Assembly: GCF_000993785.3 (NCBI RefSeq)
Contig: NZ_CP009922.3
Location: 620,001 to 684,000, forward strand
Direction: 5' to 3'
Source of the DNA: Streptomyces xiamenensis
GTDB taxonomy: Bacteria > Actinomycetota > Actinomycetes > Streptomycetales > Streptomycetaceae
DNA: 64,000 bases
Both the position numbers and the translations under genes were made by a program. The notes beneath the pieces were generated by a model. It had not been told where the DNA came from, ran no database searches, and worked only from the letters and a program-made list of their open reading frames with translations. Below are positions 7,440 through 15,393 of the stretch, piece by piece (position 1 is the first letter of the stretch; each line of letters begins with the position of its first letter).

Positions 7440-8555
7440 TCACAGATAGCCGAACAGGGAGAGCCAGCGCCGCTGATCGCCCTCGGCGGCGGCAATGAGG
7501 TCCAGTGGCGGGATCCGGACGATCAGCCCGGAGTCCGCCTCGGGCAGTTGGTGGCCCAGGATTTCCGGTGGGCTGACGTCGGTGCGCGCGGGGAACTCGC
7601 CGATCTGGCGGAACACGTCCTGGCCGCGCTGGGACAGGTTCCAGTCGAGGAACAGCTCGGCGGCGGCCTCGTGGCGGGCCGATGAGGTCTTGCCGACGAA
7701 GTAGTCGTAGGCGGCCATGCCTTCCTCGGGGATGACGAAGTCGACCGGGGCGTTCTTGGCGGCGGCGATGTTGACGCTGCTCACCACGGCGGTGGCCACC
7801 GCGACCTCGCCCCTGGCCAGGGATTCCAGCGCGGCGCTCGAGGAGTCGAAGATGCGCGGCTGCTGGTCGGCCAGGGCGGGCAGGAAGTCGGGGCCCAGCC
7901 GCTCCTCCTGGAACCGGGTGAGGGTGAGCGAGGAGCCGCCCGCACCGACCTGGGTGATGCCGAGGCGGCCCTTCCAGGTGTCCTGGGTCAGCTCGTCCCA
8001 CGAGGTGGGGGCTTCCTCCGGGTCGACCAGCACGGTGTTGTAGGCGAAGGTGTACAGCGGGTTGAAGACCCGGTAGAACGCGCCGTCCTGGTAGTTGACG
8101 GTGTCGTCCAGGGTGTCGTAGCCGGGCACCTCGTGGCGGGTGAACACCCCGGCGTCGTACATGCGCATGGCGATGTCGTAGTCGGAGGTGCGCACCACGT
8201 CGGCGCCGAGCCGGCCCGCGCCCTGTTCGCTCAGGACGCGTTCGGACAGCCGGTTGGGCACCAGCCGCACCAGGTTGACCTCGATGCCGGTGTCCCGTTC
8301 GAAGGCCGCGATGACCTGCTTCTCGGAGTTCTCGACATAGCCGCTGTACAGGGAGAGCGAGCCCTCGGCGCGGGCCGCCTCGAACAGCTCGGCGTCCGCG
8401 ATGTGTTCGCCGTCCACCACCAGGCCGTCGGTGGTGTCCACGGTGGCGGACCCGGCGTCCACCACGTTCACGGACGGGGGCGCCGCGCACGAGGCGGCGG
8501 CCAGGGCGATGGGCAGGGCGAGCGCGGCCAGGGCGTACCGGGGGGTCGTTCTCAT
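7440..8555 (-). CDS. ABC importer substrate-binding lipoprotein (ferric iron / phosphonate type)
   Basis: 371 aa. ATG at 8555 overlaps the permease stop (ATGA). The signal peptide ends in a lipobox-like AAASC at about residue 24, so it is probably a lipoprotein. The mature part resembles the periplasmic-binding family of Fbp/AfuA and 2-aminoethylphosphonate binders: LSLYSGYVENSEKQVIAAFERDTG near residue 62, then DVVRTSDY, WDELTQDTWKGRLGITQ and GKTSSARHEAAAELFLDW. It delivers the ligand to the two-domain permease. Because the operon starts with a PrpF-type isomerase, an organic tri- or dicarboxylate is as likely a ligand as iron. Last gene of the leftward operon. Confidence 0.85.
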   Translation of the reverse strand: MRTTPRYALAALALPIALAAASCAAPPSVNVVDAGSATVDTTDGLVVDGEHIADAELFEAARAEGSLSLYSGYVENSEKQVIAAFERDTGIEVNLVRLVPNRLSERVLSEQGAGRLGADVVRTSDYDIAMRMYDAGVFTRHEVPGYDTLDDTVNYQDGAFYRVFNPLYTFAYNTVLVDPEEAPTSWDELTQDTWKGRLGITQVGAGGSSLTLTRFQEERLGPDFLPALADQQPRIFDSSSAALESLARGEVAVATAVVSSVNIAAAKNAPVDFVIPEEGMAAYDYFVGKTSSARHEAAAELFLDWNLSQRGQDVFRQIGEFPARTDVSPPEILGHQLPEADSGLIVRIPPLDLIAAAEGDQRRWLSLFGYL

Positions 8556-10261
8556 CGGGCACCGTCCACGGTCCGTGCTCCCAGGGTTTTGGCCAGCAGG
8601 GCGATGATCCCGATGACGCCGCAGTACAGCAGGCTCACCGAGGCGGCGCCCTGCATGGCGCCGTTGTCGTAGTTGTCGAATATGAGGATGGACAGCAGCC
8701 GGGTGTCGGAGGTGAACAGGAAGAGCGCGGCGGACAGTTCGCGCATGCACAGCATCAGCAGGAGCAGCAGGGTGGAGACCATGCCGACCCGCATCAGCGG
8801 CAGGGTGACCTTGGTGACGGCCTTGACGCGGTGGGCGCCGAGCAGCACGGCGCTGTCCTCCAGATCGCGGTCCACCTGGAGGATGGAGGCGCTCACGCCG
8901 CGGTAGCCCTGGGGCAGGAAGACGGCGAGGAAGGCGACGATCAGCACGATGACCGTGCCGTACACCGGCAGCGGCATGACCAGCCAGGTCCACAGCAGAC
9001 CCAGGCCCAGCACGATGGCGGGCACGGCGAGCGGCGCCATGGCGGCGAACTCCAGTACGCGGCGGCCGGCGGCGCCGGTGCGGTAGACCGTGTAGGCGAG
9101 GGCGAAGCTGAGGGCGGTGCCGATCAGTCCGGCCAGCACGGCGGTGAGCACGCTGTTGCGGGCGGCCTGGAGGAAATCGGGCGAGGTGATCATCTCGCCG
9201 AGCGCGTAGAAGGACAGCGCGCCGGGTTCGGTGAGCTGGCCGAGCGAGGCCACGTACGGGGAGTTCTGCAGCGAGGCGATGAGCAGCGCGCCCAGCGGCA
9301 GGACCACGGCGAGCACGAAGTAGGCGACGGCGGCGGCGAGGGCGGGCAGCCGCCAGCGGCCCAGCGGCACCTTCTTGGGCTTGACGCCCTTGCCGGTGAC
9401 GGTGGTGAACTTGCGGCGCAGGACGGCGCGCTGCTGGATCGCGGTGACGATGAGCAGGACGCCGGTGAGCACGATGGCGACGGCGGCGGCCTCGTTGCCC
9501 CGGGAGGGCGAGGCGTTCATCAGCCGGTAGATGAAGCTGGGCAGGGTGTCGATCTGGGCGGGGTTGCCGATCACCTGGGCGACGGGGAAGTTCTCCATGG
9601 TGAGGGCGAAGATGAGGATGCCGGAGCCCAGGATCGCGGGGAGGGCGAGGGGGAAGGTGACCCGTCGCAGGGTGCGGCGGCGGGTGCCGCCGTGCACGAA
9701 GGCGGCTTCCTCCAGGTCGGGGTTCATGAGGGAGAGCGCGCCGTGCACCAGGAGGAAGGCGTACGGGGCGTAGTACAGCGCCAGGACCATCACCAGGCCG
9801 GGCGTGCTGTAGATGTTGAGGGTGATGTCGAGTCCGGCGCCGTGCAGCAGCAGGTTCAGGAATCCGGTGGCGGGGCTGCCGAGCAGGGACCAGGCCAGCG
9901 CCCCCACCAGGGAGGGCAGGAACATCGGGGCGATGCCGGCGAAGTAGATGAAGCGGCGGCCCGGGGCGTCGGTGCGGGCGGCGAGGAAGGCCAGGCCGCA
10001 GCCGATGGCGAGGGCCAGCACGGAGGCGGAACCGGCGATCAGCAGGGAGTTGCCGACGGCGCCGAGTGCCTGGCTGGAGCCGAAGATCGCGAAGTTGTCG
10101 AAGGACAGGCCGCTGAGGCCGATGGAGCCGGGCCTGGGTATCTCGGAGCTGAACGCGGCGAGCGCGATGAACAGCATGGGGACGATGACCAGCACGCCCA
10201 GGACCAGCAGCAGGACGGAGGTGGGCAGGCCGCGGCGGAGTCTGCCGATGAGGGCGCTCAT
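8552..10261 (-). CDS. ABC importer permease, two fused MetI-like domains
   Basis: 569 aa. ATG at 10261 overlaps the ATPase stop by 4 nt, and its own stop overlaps the binding-protein start. Two homologous halves each hold about six membrane segments; the EAA loops that contact the ATPase are visible as EEAAFVHGGTRRRTLRRVTF near residue 185 and EDSAVLLGAHRVKAVTKVTL near residue 465. A single gene with both permease halves is typical of FbpB-like iron and phosphonate importers. It forms the membrane pore together with the ATPase encoded upstream. Confidence 0.9.
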   Translation of the reverse strand: MSALIGRLRRGLPTSVLLLVLGVLVIVPMLFIALAAFSSEIPRPGSIGLSGLSFDNFAIFGSSQALGAVGNSLLIAGSASVLALAIGCGLAFLAARTDAPGRRFIYFAGIAPMFLPSLVGALAWSLLGSPATGFLNLLLHGAGLDITLNIYSTPGLVMVLALYYAPYAFLLVHGALSLMNPDLEEAAFVHGGTRRRTLRRVTFPLALPAILGSGILIFALTMENFPVAQVIGNPAQIDTLPSFIYRLMNASPSRGNEAAAVAIVLTGVLLIVTAIQQRAVLRRKFTTVTGKGVKPKKVPLGRWRLPALAAAVAYFVLAVVLPLGALLIASLQNSPYVASLGQLTEPGALSFYALGEMITSPDFLQAARNSVLTAVLAGLIGTALSFALAYTVYRTGAAGRRVLEFAAMAPLAVPAIVLGLGLLWTWLVMPLPVYGTVIVLIVAFLAVFLPQGYRGVSASILQVDRDLEDSAVLLGAHRVKAVTKVTLPLMRVGMVSTLLLLLMLCMRELSAALFLFTSDTRLLSILIFDNYDNGAMQGAASVSLLYCGVIGIIALLAKTLGARTVDGAR

Positions 10262-11376
10262 GCGGTCACCTCCGCGGGGAGCACCTGGATGGCGGCGGGG
10301 TCGGCGGTGGCCCACACGGGTTCGCCGACGCCCAGCAGGGAGGTGCCGCGGCGCGGGACGATGGCGTCCAGGTCGGGGCCGTCCTTGAGGGCGACGCGGT
10401 AGCGGACGTAGGAGCCCTGGAAGCTGACCACGTCGACGCGGCCGGGCCAGGTGTTGGCGCCGGTCAGGGGCTCGGGGGTGAGCTGGATGTCCTCGGGGCG
10501 GATGCAGGCCCGGGGGGCGGTGAGGGCGCCGGCGGGGGTGGGGGCGGCGCTGGTGACCTCGGTGGCGTGGCCGGTGAGGCGGAAGGTGGTGGTGCCGGTC
10601 GCTGTGGCGCCGGTCGGGGCGGTGGTTCCCGGGTCGCAGGGGAAGATGTTGGAGACGCCGAGGAAGTCGGCGATGGCCGCCGAGGACGGGGCGTCGTAGA
10701 TCCGCTCGGGGCGGTCGATCTGGACGATGCGGCCGCCCTGCATCAGTGCGATGCGGTCGGCCAGGGCCAGCGCCTCGGACTGGTCGTGGGTGACGTAGAC
10801 GCAGGTGAGGCCCAGGCGCTGTTGGATGTCGCGCAGTTCGACGCGCAGCCGGTCGCGCAGCCGCGCGTCCAGGTTGGACAGCGGTTCGTCGAGCAGCAGC
10901 ACGCTGGGACGCATGACGAGGCTGCGGGCGAGGGCGACGCGCTGCATCTGGCCACCGCTCAGGAGGCTGGCGCCGCGCTCGGCGTAGTCGGTCAGGCCGA
11001 CCAGTTCGAGGACCTCGGCGACCCGCTCGCGGATCTCGGCCTTGGGCAGCCGCTGCTGCTGGAGGGGGAAGGCGACGTTCTGGAAGATCGTGCGGTGCGG
11101 CCACACCGCGTACGACTGGAAGACCATGCCCACGTTGCGTTTGTTGGGCGCCATCCGGATGCCGCGCTCGCTGTCGAAGACGACGGTGTCGCCGATGGTG
11201 ATCCGGCCGCGGGTGGGGGTCTCCAGGCCGGCCACGCAGCGCATGGTGGAGGTCTTGCCGCAGCCCGACTTCCCCAGCAGCACCAGTGACTCGCCGTCCT
11301 CGACCGTGACGCTGAGCCCGTCGATGGCGGTGGCTTCGCCGTAGGCGAGGGTGATGTTCTCCAACTGGACTTTCAC
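10258..11376 (-). CDS. ABC importer ATPase
   Basis: 372 aa. GTG start at 11376 (MKVQLENITLAYG) with AAAGGAG 5 nt upstream. Walker A is GKSGCGKT near residue 36, the Q-loop is VFQSYAVWPHRT, the signature is LSGGQMQRVALAR near residue 139, Walker B is VLLLDEPLSNLDARLRD, and the switch His is in VYVTHDQSEALALAD. The last 130 residues form a TOBE-like regulatory extension, as in POT/Fbp-type importers. It energises the FbpB-like permease encoded by the next, overlapping gene. Confidence 0.92.
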   Translation of the reverse strand: MKVQLENITLAYGEATAIDGLSVTVEDGESLVLLGKSGCGKTSTMRCVAGLETPTRGRITIGDTVVFDSERGIRMAPNKRNVGMVFQSYAVWPHRTIFQNVAFPLQQQRLPKAEIRERVAEVLELVGLTDYAERGASLLSGGQMQRVALARSLVMRPSVLLLDEPLSNLDARLRDRLRVELRDIQQRLGLTCVYVTHDQSEALALADRIALMQGGRIVQIDRPERIYDAPSSAAIADFLGVSNIFPCDPGTTAPTGATATGTTTFRLTGHATEVTSAAPTPAGALTAPRACIRPEDIQLTPEPLTGANTWPGRVDVVSFQGSYVRYRVALKDGPDLDAIVPRRGTSLLGVGEPVWATADPAAIQVLPAEVTA

Positions 11377-11416
11377 GACAGCTCCTTTGCTGCCCAGACA
11401 ACGTGTGCGGTGCCGC

Positions 11417-12541
11417 TCACACGCTTTCCTGGAGTAGTGCGGGGACGAGAAGTTGAGCGGTGGCGATACGGCGGGCGGCCCGGTGCAGGGTGATGAGCCG
11501 GACGGTGCCGGCGGAGTCGGTCTCCGCTTCGGCGGTCACTACTCCGGCCGGGGTTCCCAGCCGGATGACGGAGGCGGACAGCCGGTTTTCGGCCAGCTGC
11601 GCCGGGATCGTGCCGGGCGTCAGCACCGCCGCCGCGACGGCCACTGCGGAGGTCAGCCCGATGGCCGGGTGCGGCGCGTGCATGGACACCATGCGAACGG
11701 CCACATCGTAATCAGACCCCTTCACATGGTCACCCAGCGTGGTGAGGTAGTCGCCTGGCGGCGCCACGACCCCCACTTTGGGGATGGCGTGGCTGACGGG
11801 GTCACGGTCGGTGGCCAGGCCCATGCGCAGTGCCGCGGCGCGGCGCAGGGTGGCGAGGGCCGGCACCAGGGCGGCGAACGCCTCGGGGTGCTCCAGTCCC
11901 GTGGCGCCGAGCGCGGCGGCGTCGGCGAGGACGGCGGGGGCGCCGGCGTCGACCAGGGTGGCCGGAATTCCACCGTCGAGGGTGTCCACGGGGGCGCCGG
12001 TGGGCAGCAGGGCTCCGGTGCTGGCCCCCGAGGGGTGCCGGAAGCCGAGCCCGACGGGGACACCGGTGGCCAGCGAGCCGGGCACGGTCGCGGCGCCGAG
12101 TTCGGGGACGGTGCCGTGCGGGGTGGGGACGGTGGCGGAGAGCCGGACGCCCGTGTTGCGGTTGCGCATCACGACGGTGCTGTGCGGCGCGGTGGCGGGG
12201 GCGAGCCCGTTGAGCAGGGCGTAGAGGCCGACCGCGGTGGCGCAGTTGCCGCAGTTGCTGCCCCACTCGACGCCGGGGGTGCCGATGCCGACCTGGGCGA
12301 ACAGGTACTCGACGTCGACGCCGTCCTCGGTGGAGGGGCGCACGATCGCGGCCTTGGAGGTCGTGGAGGTGGCGCCGCCGACGCCGTCGATCTGGCGCGG
12401 GTCACGGGCGCCGAACGCCGAGGCGAGCACCTCCTCCAGCCGCCCGCCGGCCTCCGTGGCGCCGGGGGGCAGATCGCGGGCGTCGAAGATCCAGCATTTG
12501 CTGGTCCCGCCGCGCATGAGGGTTCCTGGCAGTCGCAACAC
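11417..12541 (-). CDS. PrpF/AcnD-accessory family isomerase (methylaconitate / oxalomesaconate isomerase-like)
   Basis: 374 aa. GTG at 12541 with GGAAGGA 6 nt upstream. Family marks: MRGGTSK at residues 9-15, GGATSTTSKAAIV near residue 55, GSNCGNCATAVG near residue 93 (two cysteines in the active-site region) and a C-terminal ARRIATAQLLVP. PrpF-type enzymes isomerise methylaconitate, 4-oxalomesaconate or related unsaturated tricarboxylates in the cytoplasm. It is the first gene of a leftward operon with the ABC importer (41-nt gap to the ATPase) and is divergent from a LysR gene. This arrangement suggests uptake and isomerisation of a tricarboxylate-like compound. The exact substrate is not readable. 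Confidence 0.82.
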   Translation of the reverse strand: MLRLPGTLMRGGTSKCWIFDARDLPPGATEAGGRLEEVLASAFGARDPRQIDGVGGATSTTSKAAIVRPSTEDGVDVEYLFAQVGIGTPGVEWGSNCGNCATAVGLYALLNGLAPATAPHSTVVMRNRNTGVRLSATVPTPHGTVPELGAATVPGSLATGVPVGLGFRHPSGASTGALLPTGAPVDTLDGGIPATLVDAGAPAVLADAAALGATGLEHPEAFAALVPALATLRRAAALRMGLATDRDPVSHAIPKVGVVAPPGDYLTTLGDHVKGSDYDVAVRMVSMHAPHPAIGLTSAVAVAAAVLTPGTIPAQLAENRLSASVIRLGTPAGVVTAEAETDSAGTVRLITLHRAARRIATAQLLVPALLQESV

Positions 12542-12652
12542 CCGACGTCCTTCCGTACCTGGTCCGAGCGATGTCGAGCATGGACGCCGGGGAGGTTCAG
12601 TACAATCTCGGAAAAGTGGATGCCCCTTCAGAAAAACTTAAGGCTGGCCCCG
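12542..12652. promoter_or_regulatory. Divergent promoter region prpF-like / LysR
   Basis: This 111-bp region separates two divergent starts and is relatively A-rich around 12598-12640 (TACAATCTCGG..., GAAAAACTTAAGG). LysR factors typically bind such divergent regions at T-N11-A sites. I see no single convincing palindrome, so the operator is placed here only by context. Confidence 0.4.
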
Positions 12653-13585
12653 ATGAGACTCGATGTACGGCGGATGCTGCTGCTCGCCGAAGTGGCCGCG
12701 CACGGCTCGCTGACGGCGGCGGCGCAGGCCATGGCGTTCACCCCGTCCGCGGTGTCGCAGCAAATCGCAAAGCTGGAGTCGGAGGCCGGTCAGCCGCTGC
12801 TCGAACGCCATGCCAGGGGCGTCGCCCTCACCCCGGCGGGAGAAGCCCTGGTGCGGCACGCCCAGCGGATCGGGCGGCAGCTGGGCGCGGCGGCGGCCGA
12901 GCTCGACGAGATCGCCGGACTTCGCTCGGGCGAACTGCGCATCGGTTCCTTCCCGACCGCCGGATCCTCGCTGCTGCCACTGGTGGTCCGGCGCTTCGCG
13001 CAGGCCCATCCGGGCATCCGGCTGGTGGTGCGCAGCGCCGTCCTCGACGGGCTGCGGGCGATGCTGGAGAGCCGCGAGATCCAGCTGGCCCTGCTGTGGG
13101 ACTACGACTGGAGCCGGGTGGACGATCCGGCGCTGGCGCTCACCCCGCTGCTGGAGGACGCGACCGCGCTGATCGTCTCGGACCGGCACCCGCTGGCGCA
13201 CCGCGCGTCGGTGACCATGGCGGAGCTGAGCGCGCAGGAGTGGATCACCCGGGCCGACGAGCACCCGGTCGCCGATGTGCTGGCGCGCAGCTGCCGTGCG
13301 GCCGGTTTCCAGCCGTCGATCGCGTTCTTCGCCCACGACTACCAGGAGGCGCAGGCGATGGTCTCGATCGGGCTGGGCGTCGCGCTGGCGCCCGGTCTGG
13401 CGCTGACGAACCTGCGCTCGGGGATCAAGGTGATCGCCCTGGAGCCCTCGGCACCCACCCGCCGCATCCTGCTGGCCCGGCTGGCCGACCGCCGTCCCAC
13501 CCCGGCCGAGGCGGCGGCGGAGACCCTCTTCCACGAGGCGGCGGACACCCTGCGCCGCGACCGCGCACGGCCGACGGCCGGCTGA
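12653..13585 (+). CDS. LysR-family transcriptional regulator, probable regulator of the PrpF/ABC operon
   Basis: 310 aa. ATG at 12653 with AAGG 9 nt upstream. The winged helix-turn-helix covers residues 1-60 (MLLLAEVAAHGSLTAAAQAM, then SAVSQQIAKLESEAG and the ALTPAG wing). The effector-binding domain follows (GELRIGSFPTAGSSLLPLVV, then IQLALLWDYDW and EAQAMVSIGLGVALAPGLAL). Divergent position next to prpF-like is the classic layout for a LysR activator of its neighbour. The co-inducer is probably the transported or isomerised acid. Confidence 0.88.
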   Translation: MRLDVRRMLLLAEVAAHGSLTAAAQAMAFTPSAVSQQIAKLESEAGQPLLERHARGVALTPAGEALVRHAQRIGRQLGAAAAELDEIAGLRSGELRIGSFPTAGSSLLPLVVRRFAQAHPGIRLVVRSAVLDGLRAMLESREIQLALLWDYDWSRVDDPALALTPLLEDATALIVSDRHPLAHRASVTMAELSAQEWITRADEHPVADVLARSCRAAGFQPSIAFFAHDYQEAQAMVSIGLGVALAPGLALTNLRSGIKVIALEPSAPTRRILLARLADRRPTPAEAAAETLFHEAADTLRRDRARPTAG

Positions 13586-13625
13586 CCGCGCCCCGTCCCG
13601 CCTGGCCGGCGGTACGCTCCCGGCC

Positions 13626-14530
13626 ATGAACGCCACCGCACCGCACACCGACTCGCCGCCCCGCATCCCCGCCGGGTTACTGCCCCGCCGGGTGGCGGTC
13701 GCCATGGACGGCAACGGACGCTGGGCCCGGGAGCGCGGCCTGCCCCGCAGCGAGGGGCACCGGGCGGGGGCCGGGCGGCTGCCCGAGCTGGCGCGGGCGG
13801 CGCTGGAGGTCGGGGTGGAGCAGGTGCTCGTCTACGGGTTCTCCACCGAGAACTGGCGCCGCTCTCCGCAGGAGGTGTCCGGATTGATGCGGATCGCCGG
13901 GCAGGTGCTGGCCGTGTCTGAGAGATCCCGCCTGGCCCGCGACGTCTGGCACGGCACCTCGCTGCGTTGTCGAGGCATCCGAGTAGCCCACTACGAGGAA
14001 GCCCCTCCGCCTTGCGATGCACCGCACCAGACGCCGCGGGCCTGACCGGCGCTATCTCTCAGACACGGCCTCGGGCACAGCGCGCCGAGCTGCACGCCAT
14101 GGGCGTACGGGTGCGCTGGTCGGGACGGCCGGGGCGGCTGTGGAAGGGCGTCGTCAGGGAACTGCGGGCCACCGAGGAGCTGACCCGGGACAATGAGCGG
14201 CTGACCCTGGACCTGTGTGTGAACTACGGCGGTCAGGCGGAGCTGGTGGACGCGGTGGCGGCGATCGCGCGGCAGGTCGGGGCGGGGACGCTGCGTCCGG
14301 AGGCCGTCGACGAGGCGGTGGTCGCGCGGCATCTGTACCAGGGCGACAGCGGCGACGTGGAGCTGTTCCTGCGGCCCTCGGGCGAGCGGCGGACCTCCAA
14401 CTTTCTGCCGTGGCAGCTCGCGCACGCCGAGCTGGTGTTCATGGAGGTTCTGTGGCCGGATTTCGAACGGCGGCACCTGTGGGAGGCCGTACAGATCTAT
14501 GCGGATCGCCACAAGCGGCGCGGCGGATGA
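13626..14530 (+). pseudogene. uppS-like: Isoprenyl (undecaprenyl/polyprenyl diphosphate synthase-type) transferase interrupted by a 161-bp MITE-like element
   Basis: The first part (ATG at 13626) encodes the catalytic start: VAVAMDGNGRWARERGLPR with the essential Asp, then VYGFSTENWRR. The second part, after the insertion, resumes at about 14077 with AELHAMGVRVRWSGRPGRLW, then DLCVNYGGQAEL and the substrate-binding LRPSGERRTSNFLPWQ. Reading through the insertion stops at 14045, giving a 139-residue truncated product, and the second part is in another frame. Deleting exactly 13910-14070 rejoins the frames as GLMRIAGQVLRAQRAELHAMG, the spacing expected for intact homologues. Except for the insertion no other lesion is seen, so inactivation looks recent. 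Streptomyces usually have a second cis-prenyltransferase gene, which would make this one dispensable. Confidence 0.88.
13910..14070. mobile_element. 161-bp non-autonomous MITE-like element
   Basis: The ends are perfect 17-bp inverted repeats: GGCCGTGTCTGAGAGAT at 13910-13926 and its complement at 14054-14070. The similarity continues inward with mismatches (CGCC, CCCGCG, CGTCTGG blocks in both ends) for about 50 bp, as in the ends of an insertion sequence. The outermost GGCC is itself palindromic, so it may instead be a 4-bp target duplication flanking a 153-bp element with 13-bp repeats. There is no transposase. It sits inside the isoprenyl transferase gene and adds a stop codon. Most likely it is an internal-deletion derivative of an IS element mobilised in trans. 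Confidence 0.8.
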
Positions 14531-14551
14531 ACATCCGACCGGCCATCCTTC

Positions 14552-14585
14552 CCCGTCCGGCCCGGTCTTAATCGGGCCGGACGGG
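14552..14585 (+). terminator. Terminator hairpin after isoprenyl transferase
   Basis: A perfect 13-bp stem, CCCGTCCGGCCCG (14552-14564) with CGGGCCGGACGGG (14573-14585), has the 8-nt loop GTCTTAAT. It lies 22 nt after the transferase stop and before dedA. Confidence 0.8.
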
Positions 14586-14657
14586 AAATGCGTTGGTAGC
14601 CTGGGGCGAGTGCCCAGGACTGTCGTGTCCGGGCTTCTCCTCAGGGGTTTCCTTCTT

Positions 14658-15377
14658 ATGGTTTCTCTTGCTCTCGGGCCGCAGTGGCTGGACCCGGACT
14701 GGCTCATCCCGACCTTCGGCCTCATCGGCATCCTGGTGATCGTCTTCGCCGAGTCGGGTCTGCTCATCGGATTCTTTCTCCCCGGTGACTCCCTGTTGTT
14801 CACCACGGGACTGCTGGTCGCCACCGGCCAGTACCTGCACTACCCGCTGTGGCTGGTGTGCACCCTGATCGTGATCGCCGCGGTGGCCGGCGACCAGGTC
14901 GGCTATCTCTTCGGCAGAAAGGTCGGGCCCGCGCTGTTCAACCGGCCCGACTCCCGGCTGTTCAAGCAGGAGAACGTGGCCAAGGCGAGCGAGTTCTTCG
15001 CCAAGCACGGCCCCAAGTCCCTCATCCTGGCCCGTTTCGTGCCGATCGTGCGCACCTTCACCCCGATCATCGCCGGGGTGGCGCGCATGGAGTACCGCGT
15101 CTTCGTGCTCTTCAACGTCATCGGCGGCGTCCTGTGGGGCGCCGGTGTGACGCTGCTGGGGGCGGCACTGGGGCAGATCGAGTTCGTCCGGGCCAACATC
15201 GAGTTCATGCTGATCGGCATCGTGGCCCTGTCGGTGCTGCCGATCGTGATCGAGCTGTGGCGGGCCCGCAGGGCGAGCAGGCGTACGGGCGGGGCCGCGC
15301 TCGCCGGTGCCGGTGACGACGACGCGGAAAGCACCGCGCCCCCGGCCGATGGCCGGGGGCGCCATGCGAGACGCTGA
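14658..15377 (+). CDS. DedA-family membrane protein
   Basis: 239 aa. The ATG at 14658 (MVSLALGPQWLDPDWL) matches the usual DedA start; AGGGG lies 12 nt upstream. A GTG at 14610 is an alternative that would add 16 residues. Family marks are the F/Y-x-E-x-x motif region IVFAESGLLIGFFLPGDSLLF near residue 26, GDQVGYLFGRKVG near residue 77 and the G-x3-R pattern HGPKSLILARFVPIVRTFTP near residue 110. About five membrane segments follow. DedA proteins act in membrane lipid homeostasis and undecaprenyl-phosphate or phospholipid flipping; the specific lipid is not determinable. The C-terminal tail is acidic, then basic. Confidence 0.9.
   Translation: MVSLALGPQWLDPDWLIPTFGLIGILVIVFAESGLLIGFFLPGDSLLFTTGLLVATGQYLHYPLWLVCTLIVIAAVAGDQVGYLFGRKVGPALFNRPDSRLFKQENVAKASEFFAKHGPKSLILARFVPIVRTFTPIIAGVARMEYRVFVLFNVIGGVLWGAGVTLLGAALGQIEFVRANIEFMLIGIVALSVLPIVIELWRARRASRRTGGAALAGAGDDDAESTAPPADGRGRHARR
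15337..15361. terminator. Terminator hairpin overlapping the 3' end of dedA
   Basis: A perfect 11-bp stem, CGCCCCCGGCC (15337-15347) with GGCCGGGGGCG (15351-15361), and a GAT loop. It lies inside the last codons of dedA and before the convergent antiporter stop at 15394. A second small hairpin, GCGGGT/ACCCGC, follows near 15389-15405. Confidence 0.65.
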
Positions 15378-15393
15378 GCGTCGCGTGCGCGGG

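Noticed and set aside
8831-10402. 523-codon plus-strand open frame over the ABC permease
   Set aside because: Gly/Glu/Gln-rich antisense shadow of a permease with clear membrane segments and EAA motifs.
13910-14070. MITE-like element as a programmed intein or self-splicing intron
   Set aside because: Too short, no splicing motifs, and it changes the reading frame and adds a stop; terminal repeats fit a transposon remnant.
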